This document shows positions 1 through 8,898 of a stretch of DNA of 64,000 nucleotides, piece after piece; position 1 is the stretch's first letter, and every line of letters starts with the position of its first letter. The position numbers and the translations under genes were made by a program. Source of the stretch: Marinarcus sediminis (lineage in GTDB: Bacteria > Campylobacterota > Campylobacteria > Campylobacterales > Arcobacteraceae); assembly GCF_048571275.1 (NCBI RefSeq), contig NZ_CP182357.1, positions 1,612,001-1,676,000 of the forward strand, in the 5' to 3' direction. The notes under the pieces are model-generated. The model saw nothing but the letters and a program-made list of their open reading frames with translations, made no database searches and was not told the origin of the DNA.

Positions 1-191
1 AAATGTTAGAAGGTGAGCATACACCCAATACCGAGTTTGCGACAGGTGGCATTGTGACTAAATTAAAAGCTGCAGATTTTTTAATCCAAAAAAATATTCC
101 TATGTATTTAAGCAGTGGATTTGATTTGAAATTTGCAGAAGAGTTTTTGGTCAATCACAATCACCTTGGTGGAACACTTTTTAAGGCGTAA
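1..191 (+). CDS. proB: Glutamate 5-kinase, C-terminal fragment (ProB)
   Basis: This is the 3' end of a gene that begins before the window, so only about 63 residues are visible. The stretch ATGGIVTKLKAADFL followed by a terminal GTLF matches the end of the amino-acid kinase domain of glutamate 5-kinase, which phosphorylates glutamate in the first step of proline synthesis. No PUA domain follows, as in the short form of ProB common in Campylobacterota. The stop at 189-191 lies 4 bases before the fmt start, so the two are probably co-transcribed. The family call rests on a short segment. Confidence 0.75.
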   Translation, partial: MLEGEHTPNTEFATGGIVTKLKAADFLIQKNIPMYLSSGFDLKFAEEFLVNHNHLGGTLFKA

Positions 192-195
192 TTTG

Positions 196-1116
196 ATGGC
201 AAAACGAATACTTTTTATGGGAACGCCCGATTATGCTACAACCATTTTCAAAGCCATTTTAAAAAGTGAGTTTGAGATGGTTGGACTTTTCACTCAACCG
301 GACAAACCCGTGGGAAGGAAACAGATTTTAACGGCTCCTCATATCAAACAATTTTGTACAGACAACAATCTCAATCTTCCCATTTATCAACCTGAAAAAT
401 TAAGAAATAATGAAGATGCAAAACTACAAATAGAAGCGTTAAAACCCGATTTTATTGTTGTTGCAGCGTATGGACAAATTCTGCCTAAAGAGATTTTAGA
501 TATTGCTCCTTGTATTAATTTACATGCCTCATTATTGCCAAAATATCGAGGAGCAAGTCCGATTCAAGAGTCATTATTAAATGGTGATGAGTACACAGGT
601 GTTACCTCTATGCTTATGGAAGAAGGTCTTGACAGTGGCGATATTTTGGGATTAAAATATTTTAAAATACCCCAAACGATGGAAGTAGCAGAACTCTTTT
701 CTGAACTCTCTTTAATGGCGGCAAAACTTACCATTGAGACGCTACATTATTTTGAAAAGATTGATCCAAAAGTACAAAATGAAACAAACGTAAGTTATTG
801 TAAGAAGATAAAAAAAGAGCATGGCGAAGTCAGTTTTGATAATGCTGAAGTCCTTTATAAAAAATATAAAGCCTACTCTTACTGGCCTGGAGTATATTTA
901 AAATCTGGGCTTAAGTTAAAAAACATCTCTCTTGTTGAAAAAGATTCCCAAAACAATGCCGGTGAAATAGTAGCCATTGAAGAGGATGGTATCATTGTCG
1001 CATGTCAAAAAGGCAGTTTAAAAATTGCAACTTTACAAGCCCCTTCAAAAAAAGAGGTCAGTGCAATTGATTATATCAGAGGTCAAAGAATCTCTTTACT
1101 GAATCTTTTAACTTAA
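196..1116 (+). CDS. fmt: Methionyl-tRNA formyltransferase
   Basis: Cytosolic enzyme that formylates initiator Met-tRNA using 10-formyl-tetrahydrofolate. The 306-residue product has the N-terminal formyltransferase fold opening with RILFMGTP, the catalytic triad N108, H110 and D146 within INLHASLLPKYRGASPIQ and LDSGD, and a C-terminal OB-like domain. I chose ATG 196 rather than upstream ATG 133 because the family starts here and a purine-rich site overlaps the end of proB just upstream. Length is normal for the family (about 305-315). Confidence 0.95.
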   Translation: MAKRILFMGTPDYATTIFKAILKSEFEMVGLFTQPDKPVGRKQILTAPHIKQFCTDNNLNLPIYQPEKLRNNEDAKLQIEALKPDFIVVAAYGQILPKEILDIAPCINLHASLLPKYRGASPIQESLLNGDEYTGVTSMLMEEGLDSGDILGLKYFKIPQTMEVAELFSELSLMAAKLTIETLHYFEKIDPKVQNETNVSYCKKIKKEHGEVSFDNAEVLYKKYKAYSYWPGVYLKSGLKLKNISLVEKDSQNNAGEIVAIEEDGIIVACQKGSLKIATLQAPSKKEVSAIDYIRGQRISLLNLLT

Positions 1117-1121
1117 TTTAT

Positions 1122-1127
1122 TATACT
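1122..1127 (+). promoter_or_regulatory. Candidate sigma70 -10 box for the GAF histidine kinase
   Basis: TATACT sits 32 bases before the ATG at 1159, in a short AT-rich gap after fmt. There is no clear -35, which is usual for housekeeping promoters in Campylobacterota. The same TATTATACTAT context appears before the ATP synthase operon. Confidence 0.4.
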
Positions 1128-1158
1128 ATTGTTTATATCTTTAATTGAAGAAGTCATT

Positions 1159-2541
1159 ATGAAAAAAAGTATAAATTGTTACGATATTTATGACCTAAAA
1201 CTTTTCAACGTAGATGATTTTGATGTCTTATTACATAAGATATTGAAACAAGTAAGAGAAATCATTGGTGCTGAAGCAGGAAGTATTTATACTGTGGATG
1301 GGGATGCGTTGCAGTTCAATGTCTTTCAAAATGACTCAATGACGTATGAAGAGATTTTTCTGCAATACCGAAAATTAAAAGATTTAAAACTCCCCCTAGA
1401 TTCAAAAAAATATCTTGCCGTTGATGCTTATATGAGTAAAAAAATTATCATAGTAAATGATGTGTATAAAACAAAAAAGTATGAGTTACTGGGTGTCAAA
1501 GAGTACGACAAACAAAACAATTATAAGACGCATTCAATCCTGACTTCTCCCATTATTCACCCTATTGATAATAAAAAGTTAGGGGTGATTCAGCTTATCA
1601 ATAAGATTGATGATGAAAATAATTTTTATTTTGATGAAAAAGATAAAGATACGTTAGCAATAACAAGTTCTTTGATTGCTTTATCAATTTCTCAAGCACA
1701 GGATGACTCAATTAAGTTAAAAGAGTTAAACCGTGAACTTAAAATTGCAAATGAAAAATTGACAAAAAAAGTTGAGTATGAAATCAGTGAAAATGAGAAA
1801 AAATCAGCCATAATTTATCATCAATCAAAATTGTCATCAATGGGAGAGATGATTGGTAATATTGCTCATCAATGGAGACAGCCATTAAGTGGTATCAGTA
1901 CACTTGCAAGTGCACTTAGCTTTAATATGGAGTTAAATACCGATGATAAAAAAGAAACAATGAAGACCTTAGATAAGATTGTTGAAACAACAAAATATCT
2001 CTCTGATACGATTGATGACTTTAGAAACTTCTACAGAATTGATAAATTTGAAAAAAAATTTAATTTAGCAAAGAATATACATCAAAGTGTATCTATAATT
2101 GATGTAACGTTGTTGGAACATGAGATTGAGTTAATCTTTGAGTTGGATGAGAGTATCAATCATTTTGGTTTGGAAAATGAGTTAAAACAAGCTGTATTAA
2201 ATATTTTACAAAATTCTAAGGATGCTTTTGATGCGGGAACAGATAAAAATTTCCCCCCAAAATTAATCTTTATAACTCTAGAAAAAATCAATGATTTGAT
2301 ATTGATAAAAATCAAAGACAATGCAGGTGGAATAAAAGAGAACATTTTAAAGAAGATATTTGATAGAGATTTTACCACTAAAGATGAACATAAGGGCACA
2401 GGTATTGGACTGTACATGACGAAAGTAATCATTGAAAAAAGTTTCAAAGGGAGTATAACCGCAGAAAACTCTCTATTTGAATACAATGGTATGCAATGTA
2501 CAGGGGCTTTGTTTACAATTACATTTCAAGCTAAAAAGTAA
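1159..2541 (+). CDS. GAF-domain sensor histidine kinase
   Basis: Predicted soluble histidine kinase of 460 residues. An N-terminal GAF-like sensory domain (about 10-185) is followed by a short coiled coil (about 185-225), an H-box with the phospho-accepting His at 237 (GNIAHQWRQPL, typical of Campylobacterota kinases), and a GHKL ATPase domain with the N-box NILQNSKDAF, the G1 box DNAGGI and the G2 box GTGIGLY. No membrane segment is visible, so it probably senses a cytoplasmic signal. I chose ATG 1159 over TTG 1129 because GAAG lies upstream. No response regulator gene is adjacent, so the partner is unknown. Confidence 0.88.
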   Translation: MKKSINCYDIYDLKLFNVDDFDVLLHKILKQVREIIGAEAGSIYTVDGDALQFNVFQNDSMTYEEIFLQYRKLKDLKLPLDSKKYLAVDAYMSKKIIIVNDVYKTKKYELLGVKEYDKQNNYKTHSILTSPIIHPIDNKKLGVIQLINKIDDENNFYFDEKDKDTLAITSSLIALSISQAQDDSIKLKELNRELKIANEKLTKKVEYEISENEKKSAIIYHQSKLSSMGEMIGNIAHQWRQPLSGISTLASALSFNMELNTDDKKETMKTLDKIVETTKYLSDTIDDFRNFYRIDKFEKKFNLAKNIHQSVSIIDVTLLEHEIELIFELDESINHFGLENELKQAVLNILQNSKDAFDAGTDKNFPPKLIFITLEKINDLILIKIKDNAGGIKENILKKIFDRDFTTKDEHKGTGIGLYMTKVIIEKSFKGSITAENSLFEYNGMQCTGALFTITFQAKK

Positions 2542-3419
2542 TAAAACCCTGTCACACTTGCCAATGAAAAAATTACCCCTATAACCAATGCATTGATTGC
2601 CAATCGTTCATCTAATCCACCCTTAATTGCCAAAATAACCGCAGTAGTCATAGGTGGCATGGCAACTTCTAGAATGGTTGCTTTACTCCATGTCTCATCT
2701 AAGTTGTAAAAAATACCAAAGAGTATCATCACAAAAATAGGCATAATAAGCATCTTTAACGTCAATGCCAAAGAGGTGATGCGAACTTTATAAAATATGT
2801 TTTTAATCTCCAATTTCATACCGATGGCTATCATAGCTAGGGGGACTAAGGTGGCACCTATGGTTTGTGCAGTATTCATAATAAAAGTGGGCATATCAAA
2901 GAACTTTAAAACAACCGTGATGAAAAAGATGATAATAGGTGGGAAAATAAGTACACTTTTTAAAATGGACTTAAAATGTACCACATTGCCACTTCCCCAA
3001 TTAATGATAAATGCTCCAAGAGAGACCACCAATAAAAAGGAACCAAACAGATCATAAATCAAAGCATAGACCACGTAATCTTGACCATAAAAAGCATCAA
3101 TGTATGAAAACCCAATAAAGGAGGTGTTCCCAAAGGTCGCAATAATCATAAATGTAGCCAATGTTTTTTTCTCTAAAGCAAAAAACTTTCCTATTAAATA
3201 GGCTAAAATGAGATTGACAATGATAATGGTATTGAACATACAAATCAAATTTAATATCTTTAAATCCAAGGTAAGAGGGTAGATTTTAACAAATACCATT
3301 GCAGGAAGAGAAAAATATATTACAAATTCAACCAACTCTTTTGAGTTGTCTTTAAAAAATATTTTGAACAAATAACCCAACAATAAATAGAGTGCTATGG
3401 GTAAAACGGGATCCAGCAT
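2526..3419 (-). CDS. AEC (auxin efflux carrier) family transporter
   Basis: Integral membrane protein of 297 residues with about 10 hydrophobic segments in two halves, as in the AEC/BART transporter family, whose bacterial members export or import organic acids and amino acids. The conserved N-terminal LPIALYLLLGYLFK and the repeat-like C-terminal half with EVAMPPMTTAVILA support the family. The substrate cannot be read from sequence. Its 3' end overlaps the convergent histidine kinase gene by 16 bases, so no terminator separates them. Confidence 0.85.
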   Translation of the reverse strand: MLDPVLPIALYLLLGYLFKIFFKDNSKELVEFVIYFSLPAMVFVKIYPLTLDLKILNLICMFNTIIIVNLILAYLIGKFFALEKKTLATFMIIATFGNTSFIGFSYIDAFYGQDYVVYALIYDLFGSFLLVVSLGAFIINWGSGNVVHFKSILKSVLIFPPIIIFFITVVLKFFDMPTFIMNTAQTIGATLVPLAMIAIGMKLEIKNIFYKVRITSLALTLKMLIMPIFVMILFGIFYNLDETWSKATILEVAMPPMTTAVILAIKGGLDERLAINALVIGVIFSLASVTGFYYFLA

Positions 3420-3480
3420 TTTTAATCCATTTTATAAATTTTTTTTTATTATATTGCAATAATATTAATCTGTAATTATG

Positions 3481-3486
3481 TATAAT
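3481..3486 (+). promoter_or_regulatory. Candidate extended -10 for the birA-parA-parB operon
   Basis: A perfect TATAAT preceded by TG one base further up (TGTATAAT) sits 6 bases before the preferred birA ATG at 3493. Transcription would start about 7 bases after the box, on or next to the start codon, implying a leaderless message. TTGCAA at 3454-3459 is too far away to be a good -35. Confidence 0.5.
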
Positions 3487-3492
3487 GGTTTG

Positions 3493-4128
3493 ATGAAAAT
3501 TATTATATTAGAAGAAGTTGATTCAACGCATACGTATTTAAAAGAGTACATTAAAAAGAACTCTTTTAGTGAGCCACTTTGTATTGCTACAACTTTTCAA
3601 ACACAAGGAGTGGGGAGTAAAGGAAACAGCTGGGTTGGTAAAAAAGGGAATCTGTTTTTCTCTTTTGTTATGCAAAAAAACAGTTTGCCTTGTGATTTGC
3701 CTTTGCAGTCAGCTTCGATTTATTTCTCTTTTATTTTAAAACAAGTTTTAGTGGAAAAAGGTTCAAAAACTTGGCTAAAATGGCCCAATGATTTTTACAT
3801 TGAAAGTAAAAAAATTGGGGGAACAATTACGACAGCAACGAATGATTTGATCTATTGTGGCATTGGTTTAAATCTTTTGAGAGTGAGTGAAGAATTTGGT
3901 TATTTGGATATCGAAATTTCTTTTGAAGAGATTTTGAGATTATATTTTGCTAAATTAGAAAAATTAATTTTATGGAAGCAGATATTTAGTGAGTTTCAGA
4001 TAGAATTTCAAAAAAGCAGATTTTACAAATCTTTGTTAAATGACGAGAAAGTTTCTCTACAACGCGCTATTCTAAATGACGACGGTTCAATTAGTATAGA
4101 TAATATAAAGGTGTTCAGTTTACGATGA
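3493..4128 (+). CDS. birA: Biotin-protein ligase, catalytic domain only (BirA)
   Basis: Activates biotin with ATP and transfers it to the lysine of carboxylase carrier proteins. The 211-residue product starts directly in the catalytic domain with VDSTHTYL, so the DNA-binding repressor domain of E. coli BirA is absent. KWPND (96-100) and the following KIGG with K107 form the biotin and ATP site. The glycine-rich loop is GVGSKGNSW rather than the canonical GRGRxGRxW, losing the usual arginines. The track-length alternative start at 3478 overlaps a TATAAT box. The stop overlaps the parA start by 4 bases. Confidence 0.88.
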   Translation: MKIIILEEVDSTHTYLKEYIKKNSFSEPLCIATTFQTQGVGSKGNSWVGKKGNLFFSFVMQKNSLPCDLPLQSASIYFSFILKQVLVEKGSKTWLKWPNDFYIESKKIGGTITTATNDLIYCGIGLNLLRVSEEFGYLDIEISFEEILRLYFAKLEKLILWKQIFSEFQIEFQKSRFYKSLLNDEKVSLQRAILNDDGSISIDNIKVFSLR

Positions 4129-4904
4129 CAACAGAAATAATTGCAATTGCAAATCAAAAAGGTGGTGTTGGTAAAACAACAACTGCTGTGAATTTAAGCG
4201 CTGCCTTGGCACTTGAAGGTAAAAGAGTATTGTTAATTGATGCAGACCCACAAGCTAACGCAACAACTTCTTTAGGCTTCCAAAGAGACACATATGAGTA
4301 CAATATTTATCATGTGATGCTTGGAACAAAAGAACTTTCTGAAATAATTTTAGATAGCGAAATAGAAAACTTGAAAGTTGCACCATCTAACATTGGTTTA
4401 GTTGGAATTGAAAAAGAGTTCTACAAGAATAACAATGAAAGAGAGTTGATTTTAAAAAGAAAAATTGACCCAATCAAAAAAGATTTTGATTATATCATTA
4501 TTGATTCTCCACCTGCATTAGGCCCTATTACTATCAATACATTAAGTGCAGCAACCTCTGTACTGATTCCTATTCAATGCGAGTTCTTTGCACTTGAAGG
4601 TTTGGCGCAGTTATTAAATACCATCAAACTTGTTAAACAAACCATTAACAGACAACTTCAAATTCGAGGGTTTTTACCAACGATGTACAGTGAACAAAAT
4701 AATCTTTCAAAACAAGTCTTTGCAGATCTTGCACAACATTTTGAGAGTAAATTGTTTAAAGTAGATGAGAGTTCTTATGTTGTGATTCCAAGAAACATAA
4801 AACTTGCCGAATCACCAAGTTTTGGTAAACCAATTATGCTTTATGATGATAAAGCCATTGGAACAAAAGCATACACAAATTTAGCACGAGCAATAGCAGG
4901 ATAA
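4125..4904 (+). CDS. parA: Chromosome partitioning ATPase ParA/Soj
   Basis: Deviant Walker-A ATPase that binds the nucleoid and drives origin segregation together with ParB. The P-loop KGGVGKTT is at 12-19, the Walker A' LLIDADPQAN follows at about 37-46, and IIIDSPPALG is the Walker B region. Length 259 is normal for chromosomal Soj proteins. It starts inside the birA stop (ATGA overlap) and is followed after 4 bases by parB, the standard segregation pair. Confidence 0.95.
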   Translation: MTTEIIAIANQKGGVGKTTTAVNLSAALALEGKRVLLIDADPQANATTSLGFQRDTYEYNIYHVMLGTKELSEIILDSEIENLKVAPSNIGLVGIEKEFYKNNNERELILKRKIDPIKKDFDYIIIDSPPALGPITINTLSAATSVLIPIQCEFFALEGLAQLLNTIKLVKQTINRQLQIRGFLPTMYSEQNNLSKQVFADLAQHFESKLFKVDESSYVVIPRNIKLAESPSFGKPIMLYDDKAIGTKAYTNLARAIAG

Positions 4905-4908
4905 TCAC

Positions 4909-5769
4909 ATGGCACTAGGAAGAGGACTTAGCGAATTATTAGGTGAAGTAGAGATTGCATATGACAAATCAACTACCCATTCAAATTCAAATATTGTAGA
5001 GATTGATGTTGAGTTAATTAAAGCCAACCCAAATCAACCAAGAAAAATATTTGACGAAGAGAAATTAAAAGAGTTAAGTGATTCTATTCAAAGACATGGT
5101 CTGTTACAACCTGTTACTGTCATTAAAGATAATAACGATGGGTATATTTTAGTTGCTGGTGAGCGAAGGTTAAGAGCGCACAAATTAGCTGGATTACCAA
5201 AAATTAAAGCCATCATTACCAATTTAGAAGATTTACAATTAAGAGAAATTGCCTTAATTGAAAATATTCAACGAGATGATTTAAATATCATTGAACTGGC
5301 GTACTCTTATGCCCAACTTTTAAATGAGCATGGGATTACTCATGAAGAGCTTTCACACAAAGTGTTTAAAAGCAGAACCTCAATTACAAATACATTAAGA
5401 CTTTTACAATTGAGTTCATATGTGCAACAACTGCTGGCCAATGGAAAAATCACAGCGGGTCATGCAAAAATTATGTTAGGATTAACTGACGATGAACAAA
5501 AGGTGGTTGCAGATTCAATTGTCGGGCAAAAACTCTCTGTACGAGAGACAGAAAAATTGGTCAAAGATCTTAAAAATCCAGTAGTAAAACCTGAACCCAA
5601 AAAATCAAAAGTTAAGAGTAATTTTGATTTAAATTCACTCCATTCCATCATAGAAAATTTAAAATCTGACAACTTAAATGTCAAGATTGATAATAAGTTT
5701 TTTAAGATTGAAATTCACTCACAAGAAGACATAGATAAAATTTCTAAACACTTTGGTAACACTTTATAA
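4909..5769 (+). CDS. parB: Chromosome partitioning protein ParB/Spo0J
   Basis: CTP-dependent clamp that loads at parS sites and works with ParA in segregation. The 286-residue protein has a short basic N-terminus for ParA stimulation, the ParB/Srx nuclease-fold domain with NPNQPRKIF and the CTP-binding GERRLRAHKLAGL, a central helix-turn-helix region around 135-180, and a C-terminal dimerisation domain. No parS site was identified in this window. Confidence 0.95.
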   Translation: MALGRGLSELLGEVEIAYDKSTTHSNSNIVEIDVELIKANPNQPRKIFDEEKLKELSDSIQRHGLLQPVTVIKDNNDGYILVAGERRLRAHKLAGLPKIKAIITNLEDLQLREIALIENIQRDDLNIIELAYSYAQLLNEHGITHEELSHKVFKSRTSITNTLRLLQLSSYVQQLLANGKITAGHAKIMLGLTDDEQKVVADSIVGQKLSVRETEKLVKDLKNPVVKPEPKKSKVKSNFDLNSLHSIIENLKSDNLNVKIDNKFFKIEIHSQEDIDKISKHFGNTL

Positions 5770-5805
5770 ATTTTACTAACTTTCTTAATTCATTTAAACT
5801 TCTAT

Positions 5806-5811
5806 TATACT
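5806..5811 (+). promoter_or_regulatory. Candidate -10 box for the ATP synthase operon
   Basis: TATACT in the 103-base gap between parB and the first ATP synthase gene, 62 bases before the ATG at 5873. A bulged inverted repeat (5831-5852) lies in the implied leader. No clear -35 is seen. Confidence 0.4.
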
Positions 5812-5872
5812 ATCTTTTGTTAAAATGGTGCAGTTTTAGTCAAACTAAACTGTAAAAAATATGGAGGAATGA

Positions 5873-6295
5873 ATGTTAGACATAAGTCCTATATTATTGC
5901 TTAGCTCTGGTATTATCTTTATACTTGTACTTGCCAGACTAAACAGTTGTCTATTTAAACCTTTGTTAAAACACATGGATGACAGAGCTGACTCTATAAA
6001 AAAAGATTTAGAGAATGCAAAGTCAAACAGTGCAGACGTAGAGGGGATGCTGGCTGAAGCAAATGATGTTATTGCGAAAGCCAAAAAAGAGGCTGCTGCA
6101 ATTAGAGAAAAAGCTTATAATGAAGCTAAAGAGATTGCTGATGCAAAACTTGTAACGGCAAAATCAGATATTGAACTAAAATATGCTGATTTTACAAAAG
6201 AGTTACAAGCAGAAACAAAAGCCTTAAAAGATTCATTAATCGCTTCTATGCCTCAGTTCAATGAGAGCTTAAAAGCTAAGCTTAATTCGATATAA
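5873..6295 (+). CDS. atpF': F0F1 ATP synthase subunit B' (peripheral stalk)
   Basis: First gene of the ATP synthase cluster. The 140-residue product has one N-terminal membrane helix (about 5-25) and a long charged, alanine-rich helix predicted as coiled coil, which forms half of the peripheral stalk joining F0 to F1. It differs from the next subunit by lacking a signal-like N-terminus. GGAGGAATG at 5863-5871 gives a strong ribosome site. Two distinct b-type subunits are normal in Campylobacterota. Confidence 0.9.
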   Translation: MLDISPILLLSSGIIFILVLARLNSCLFKPLLKHMDDRADSIKKDLENAKSNSADVEGMLAEANDVIAKAKKEAAAIREKAYNEAKEIADAKLVTAKSDIELKYADFTKELQAETKALKDSLIASMPQFNESLKAKLNSI

Positions 6296-6310
6296 GGAAG
6301 GGAGAAAAAG

Positions 6311-6820
6311 GTGAAAAAAATTTTATTATTCGCATTAGCTTTGGCTCCTATTGCATTATTTGCCAGTGAAGGTGCGGAGACTGATATTATTCAAAGAACC
6401 GTTAACTTTGTTATTTTTGCTGCCATTTTATGGTATTTGCTTGCTGATAAAATCAAAGCTATGTTTGCTGAGAGAAGTTTGGGTATTCAATCTGAACTTG
6501 ATAAAGTACAAGATACTTTAAAAGCATCACAAGCTAAAGTTGATAATGCGGCACTTAAATTAGAAGAAGCAAAAAAACTTGCTGTTGAGATTGTTGAAGG
6601 TGCGACTGCTGAAATAGATTCTATTAAAGTAAAATCGGTACAAACAACGGATCATGAAATAGCAAATTTAAAGAAAAACTTTGATGAAAAAATTAAAGTT
6701 GAAACAAGAAAAGCTAAAAAAGAAGTTGTTGAAACTGTTTTAGAACAACTATTAAGCAGTGAAAATATTGGTGTTTCTCAAGATGAGTTGGCAAATATTG
6801 TACTTAAGAAGGTGGCATAA
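6311..6820 (+). CDS. atpF: F0F1 ATP synthase subunit B
   Basis: Second peripheral-stalk subunit, 169 residues. It begins with a GTG at 6311 after the ribosome site GGAAGGGAG, with a signal-like hydrophobic stretch (3-18) followed by a membrane helix (about 27-45), then a long amphipathic helix. The N-terminal extra hydrophobic stretch ending in LFASEGAE suggests a cleaved or re-entrant leader, a feature often seen in Campylobacterota AtpF. The stop overlaps the atpH start by one base. Confidence 0.92.
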   Translation: MKKILLFALALAPIALFASEGAETDIIQRTVNFVIFAAILWYLLADKIKAMFAERSLGIQSELDKVQDTLKASQAKVDNAALKLEEAKKLAVEIVEGATAEIDSIKVKSVQTTDHEIANLKKNFDEKIKVETRKAKKEVVETVLEQLLSSENIGVSQDELANIVLKKVA

Positions 6821-7350
6821 TGACTGATTTAATAGCTAAAAGATACGTTAAAGCATTATTAGATGGCAGAGATGTAAATTCTGCAACTGCTATTTATGAT
6901 GAATTAAATCAAATTGCTTCTGCGTATGCAGATGAAAAATTTATCTCTATTATTGCTTCTTCTGAAGTAAAAAATAGTGCTAAAAATGATTTTGTTATCT
7001 CTTTAGTAGATAACATGAGCGATACTTTAAAAAATCTTGTAAAACTTTTAGGTGAAAATAAAAGATTGGATATTATCCCTTTTATTGCTGAAGAGTTAAA
7101 AAGTCAAATTTCTGTTTTAAATAACAGTTATACGGGTGTTGTGTATACAAATAAAGCACTAGACGCTTCTTATGTAGACTCAATCACTGAAAAATTCAGT
7201 AAAAAATTTGATATTAATTTAAATCTTGAACAAAATATTTGTGATTATGATGGAATTAAAGTTGATATTGATGGACTTGGTGTTGAGATTAGTTTTTCAA
7301 AAGAGAGATTAAAATCTCAAATGATTGATCATATTTTAAAAGCAGTTTAG
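6820..7350 (+). CDS. atpH: F0F1 ATP synthase subunit delta
   Basis: Couples the peripheral stalk to the top of the F1 head. The 176-residue protein matches the OSCP/delta family: it opens with IAKRYVKALLDG, and ends with the conserved region GVEISFSKERLKSQM that contacts the b subunits. Length is typical (about 175-180). It lies between atpF and atpA with no spare bases upstream. Confidence 0.93.
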   Translation: MTDLIAKRYVKALLDGRDVNSATAIYDELNQIASAYADEKFISIIASSEVKNSAKNDFVISLVDNMSDTLKNLVKLLGENKRLDIIPFIAEELKSQISVLNNSYTGVVYTNKALDASYVDSITEKFSKKFDINLNLEQNICDYDGIKVDIDGLGVEISFSKERLKSQMIDHILKAV

Positions 7351-7371
7351 AACTTATAAAGGAGAAAATGA

Positions 7372-8889
7372 ATGAGTGCAAAGATTCAAGCAGATGAAAT
7401 CAGTTCTATTATAAAAGAAAGAATTGACAACTTTGAATTAAATGTAGATGTTAACGAAACTGGTAAAATTATCTCTTACGCAGATGGTATTGCACAAGTT
7501 TACGGTCTGAAAAATGTTATGGCCGGTGAACTTGTTGAGTTCGAAAACGGTGAAAAAGGAATGGCTTCTAACTTAGAAGAGTCTTCAGTAGGGGTTGTTG
7601 TTCTTGGAAAAGGTGACGGTTTAAGAGAAGGTACTTCTTGTAAAAGAGTAGGAAGACTTTTAGATACTCCTGTTGGTGACGCAATGATTGGACGAGTTGT
7701 TAATGCACTTGGTGAACCAATCGATGGAAAAGGTGCAATTGAATCAGCTGAAAGAAAATTGATTGAAGAGAAAGCTCCTGGAATCATGGCGAGAAAGTCA
7801 GTTCATGAACCATTACAAACAGGTATTAAAGCAATTGATGCCCTTGTTCCAATAGGACGTGGTCAAAGAGAGCTTATTATTGGTGATAGACAAACAGGTA
7901 AAACTACGGTTGCTATTGATACAATTCTTAACCAAAAAGGTGAAGATGTAATTTGTATTTATGTTGCAATTGGTCAAAAATCATCTTCAGTTGCTTCTGT
8001 TGTTAGAACATTAGAAGAGTCTGGTGCTATGGATTATACAATTGTTGTTAACGCTTCAGCTGCTGATTCATCTGCATTACAATTCTTAGCACCATATACA
8101 GGTGTTACTATTGGTGAATACTTCAGAGATAACGGTAAACATGCGTTAATCGTTTATGATGATTTATCAAAACACGCAGTTGCTTACAGAGAGATGTCAC
8201 TGATTTTACGAAGACCTCCAGGTCGAGAAGCATACCCAGGGGATGTTTTTTATCTGCACTCAAGATTACTTGAAAGAGCTGCAAAAATGTGTGATGAAAG
8301 AGGTGCTGGGTCTATGACTGCATTACCAATTATTGAAACACAAGCAGGAGATGTTGCTGCATATATTCCAACAAATGTTATTTCTATTACAGATGGTCAA
8401 ATCTTCTTAGAAACGAATTTGTTTAACTCTGGTATCAGACCTGCGATTAACGTAGGACTTTCAGTATCAAGAGTTGGTGGTGCTGCACAAATTAAAGCAA
8501 CTAAACAAGTAGCTGGTACATTAAAATTATCACTTGCACAATTTAGAGAGCTTGAAGCGTTCGCACAATTCGCATCAGATTTAGATGAGTCAACCAGAAA
8601 AGAGCTTGAATTAGGTCAAAGAATGGTTGAAGTATTAAAACAAGGTGTTAATAAACCACTTGTAATTGAAAAACAAATTGTTATCATTTATGCTGGTACT
8701 AAAGGTTACTTAGAAGACGTTGCGGTTAAAGATGTTGTTAAATTCGAAGCTGAATTACACGCATTTATTGAGCAAAAATACTCTAACATTCTAGAAAACA
8801 TTAAATCTAAGAAAAAATTAGATGATGAAGATGAAGCAGCGTTAGTATCTGCATTAGAAGAGTTCAAAACTGTTTTTAGTGCAAATTAA
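7372..8889 (+). CDS. atpA: F0F1 ATP synthase subunit alpha
   Basis: Non-catalytic nucleotide-binding subunit of the F1 hexamer, 505 residues. It has an N-terminal beta-barrel, a Walker A GDRQTGKT near residue 170, the signature region RPAINVGLSVSRVGGAAQ containing the arginine finger, and a C-terminal helical bundle. AAAGGAGAAAATGA gives a strong ribosome site. Length and all motifs are standard. Confidence 0.98.
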   Translation: MSAKIQADEISSIIKERIDNFELNVDVNETGKIISYADGIAQVYGLKNVMAGELVEFENGEKGMASNLEESSVGVVVLGKGDGLREGTSCKRVGRLLDTPVGDAMIGRVVNALGEPIDGKGAIESAERKLIEEKAPGIMARKSVHEPLQTGIKAIDALVPIGRGQRELIIGDRQTGKTTVAIDTILNQKGEDVICIYVAIGQKSSSVASVVRTLEESGAMDYTIVVNASAADSSALQFLAPYTGVTIGEYFRDNGKHALIVYDDLSKHAVAYREMSLILRRPPGREAYPGDVFYLHSRLLERAAKMCDERGAGSMTALPIIETQAGDVAAYIPTNVISITDGQIFLETNLFNSGIRPAINVGLSVSRVGGAAQIKATKQVAGTLKLSLAQFRELEAFAQFASDLDESTRKELELGQRMVEVLKQGVNKPLVIEKQIVIIYAGTKGYLEDVAVKDVVKFEAELHAFIEQKYSNILENIKSKKKLDDEDEAALVSALEEFKTVFSAN

Positions 8890-8898
8890 GGATTAGCA

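Noticed and set aside
133..195. Longer fmt start at 133
   Set aside because: The extra 21 residues overlap proB in another frame and do not resemble the formyltransferase N-terminus.
5831..5852. Bulged inverted repeat in the ATP synthase leader as a riboswitch
   Set aside because: The stem is short and bulged and the leader is only about 60 bases; too small for a known riboswitch.
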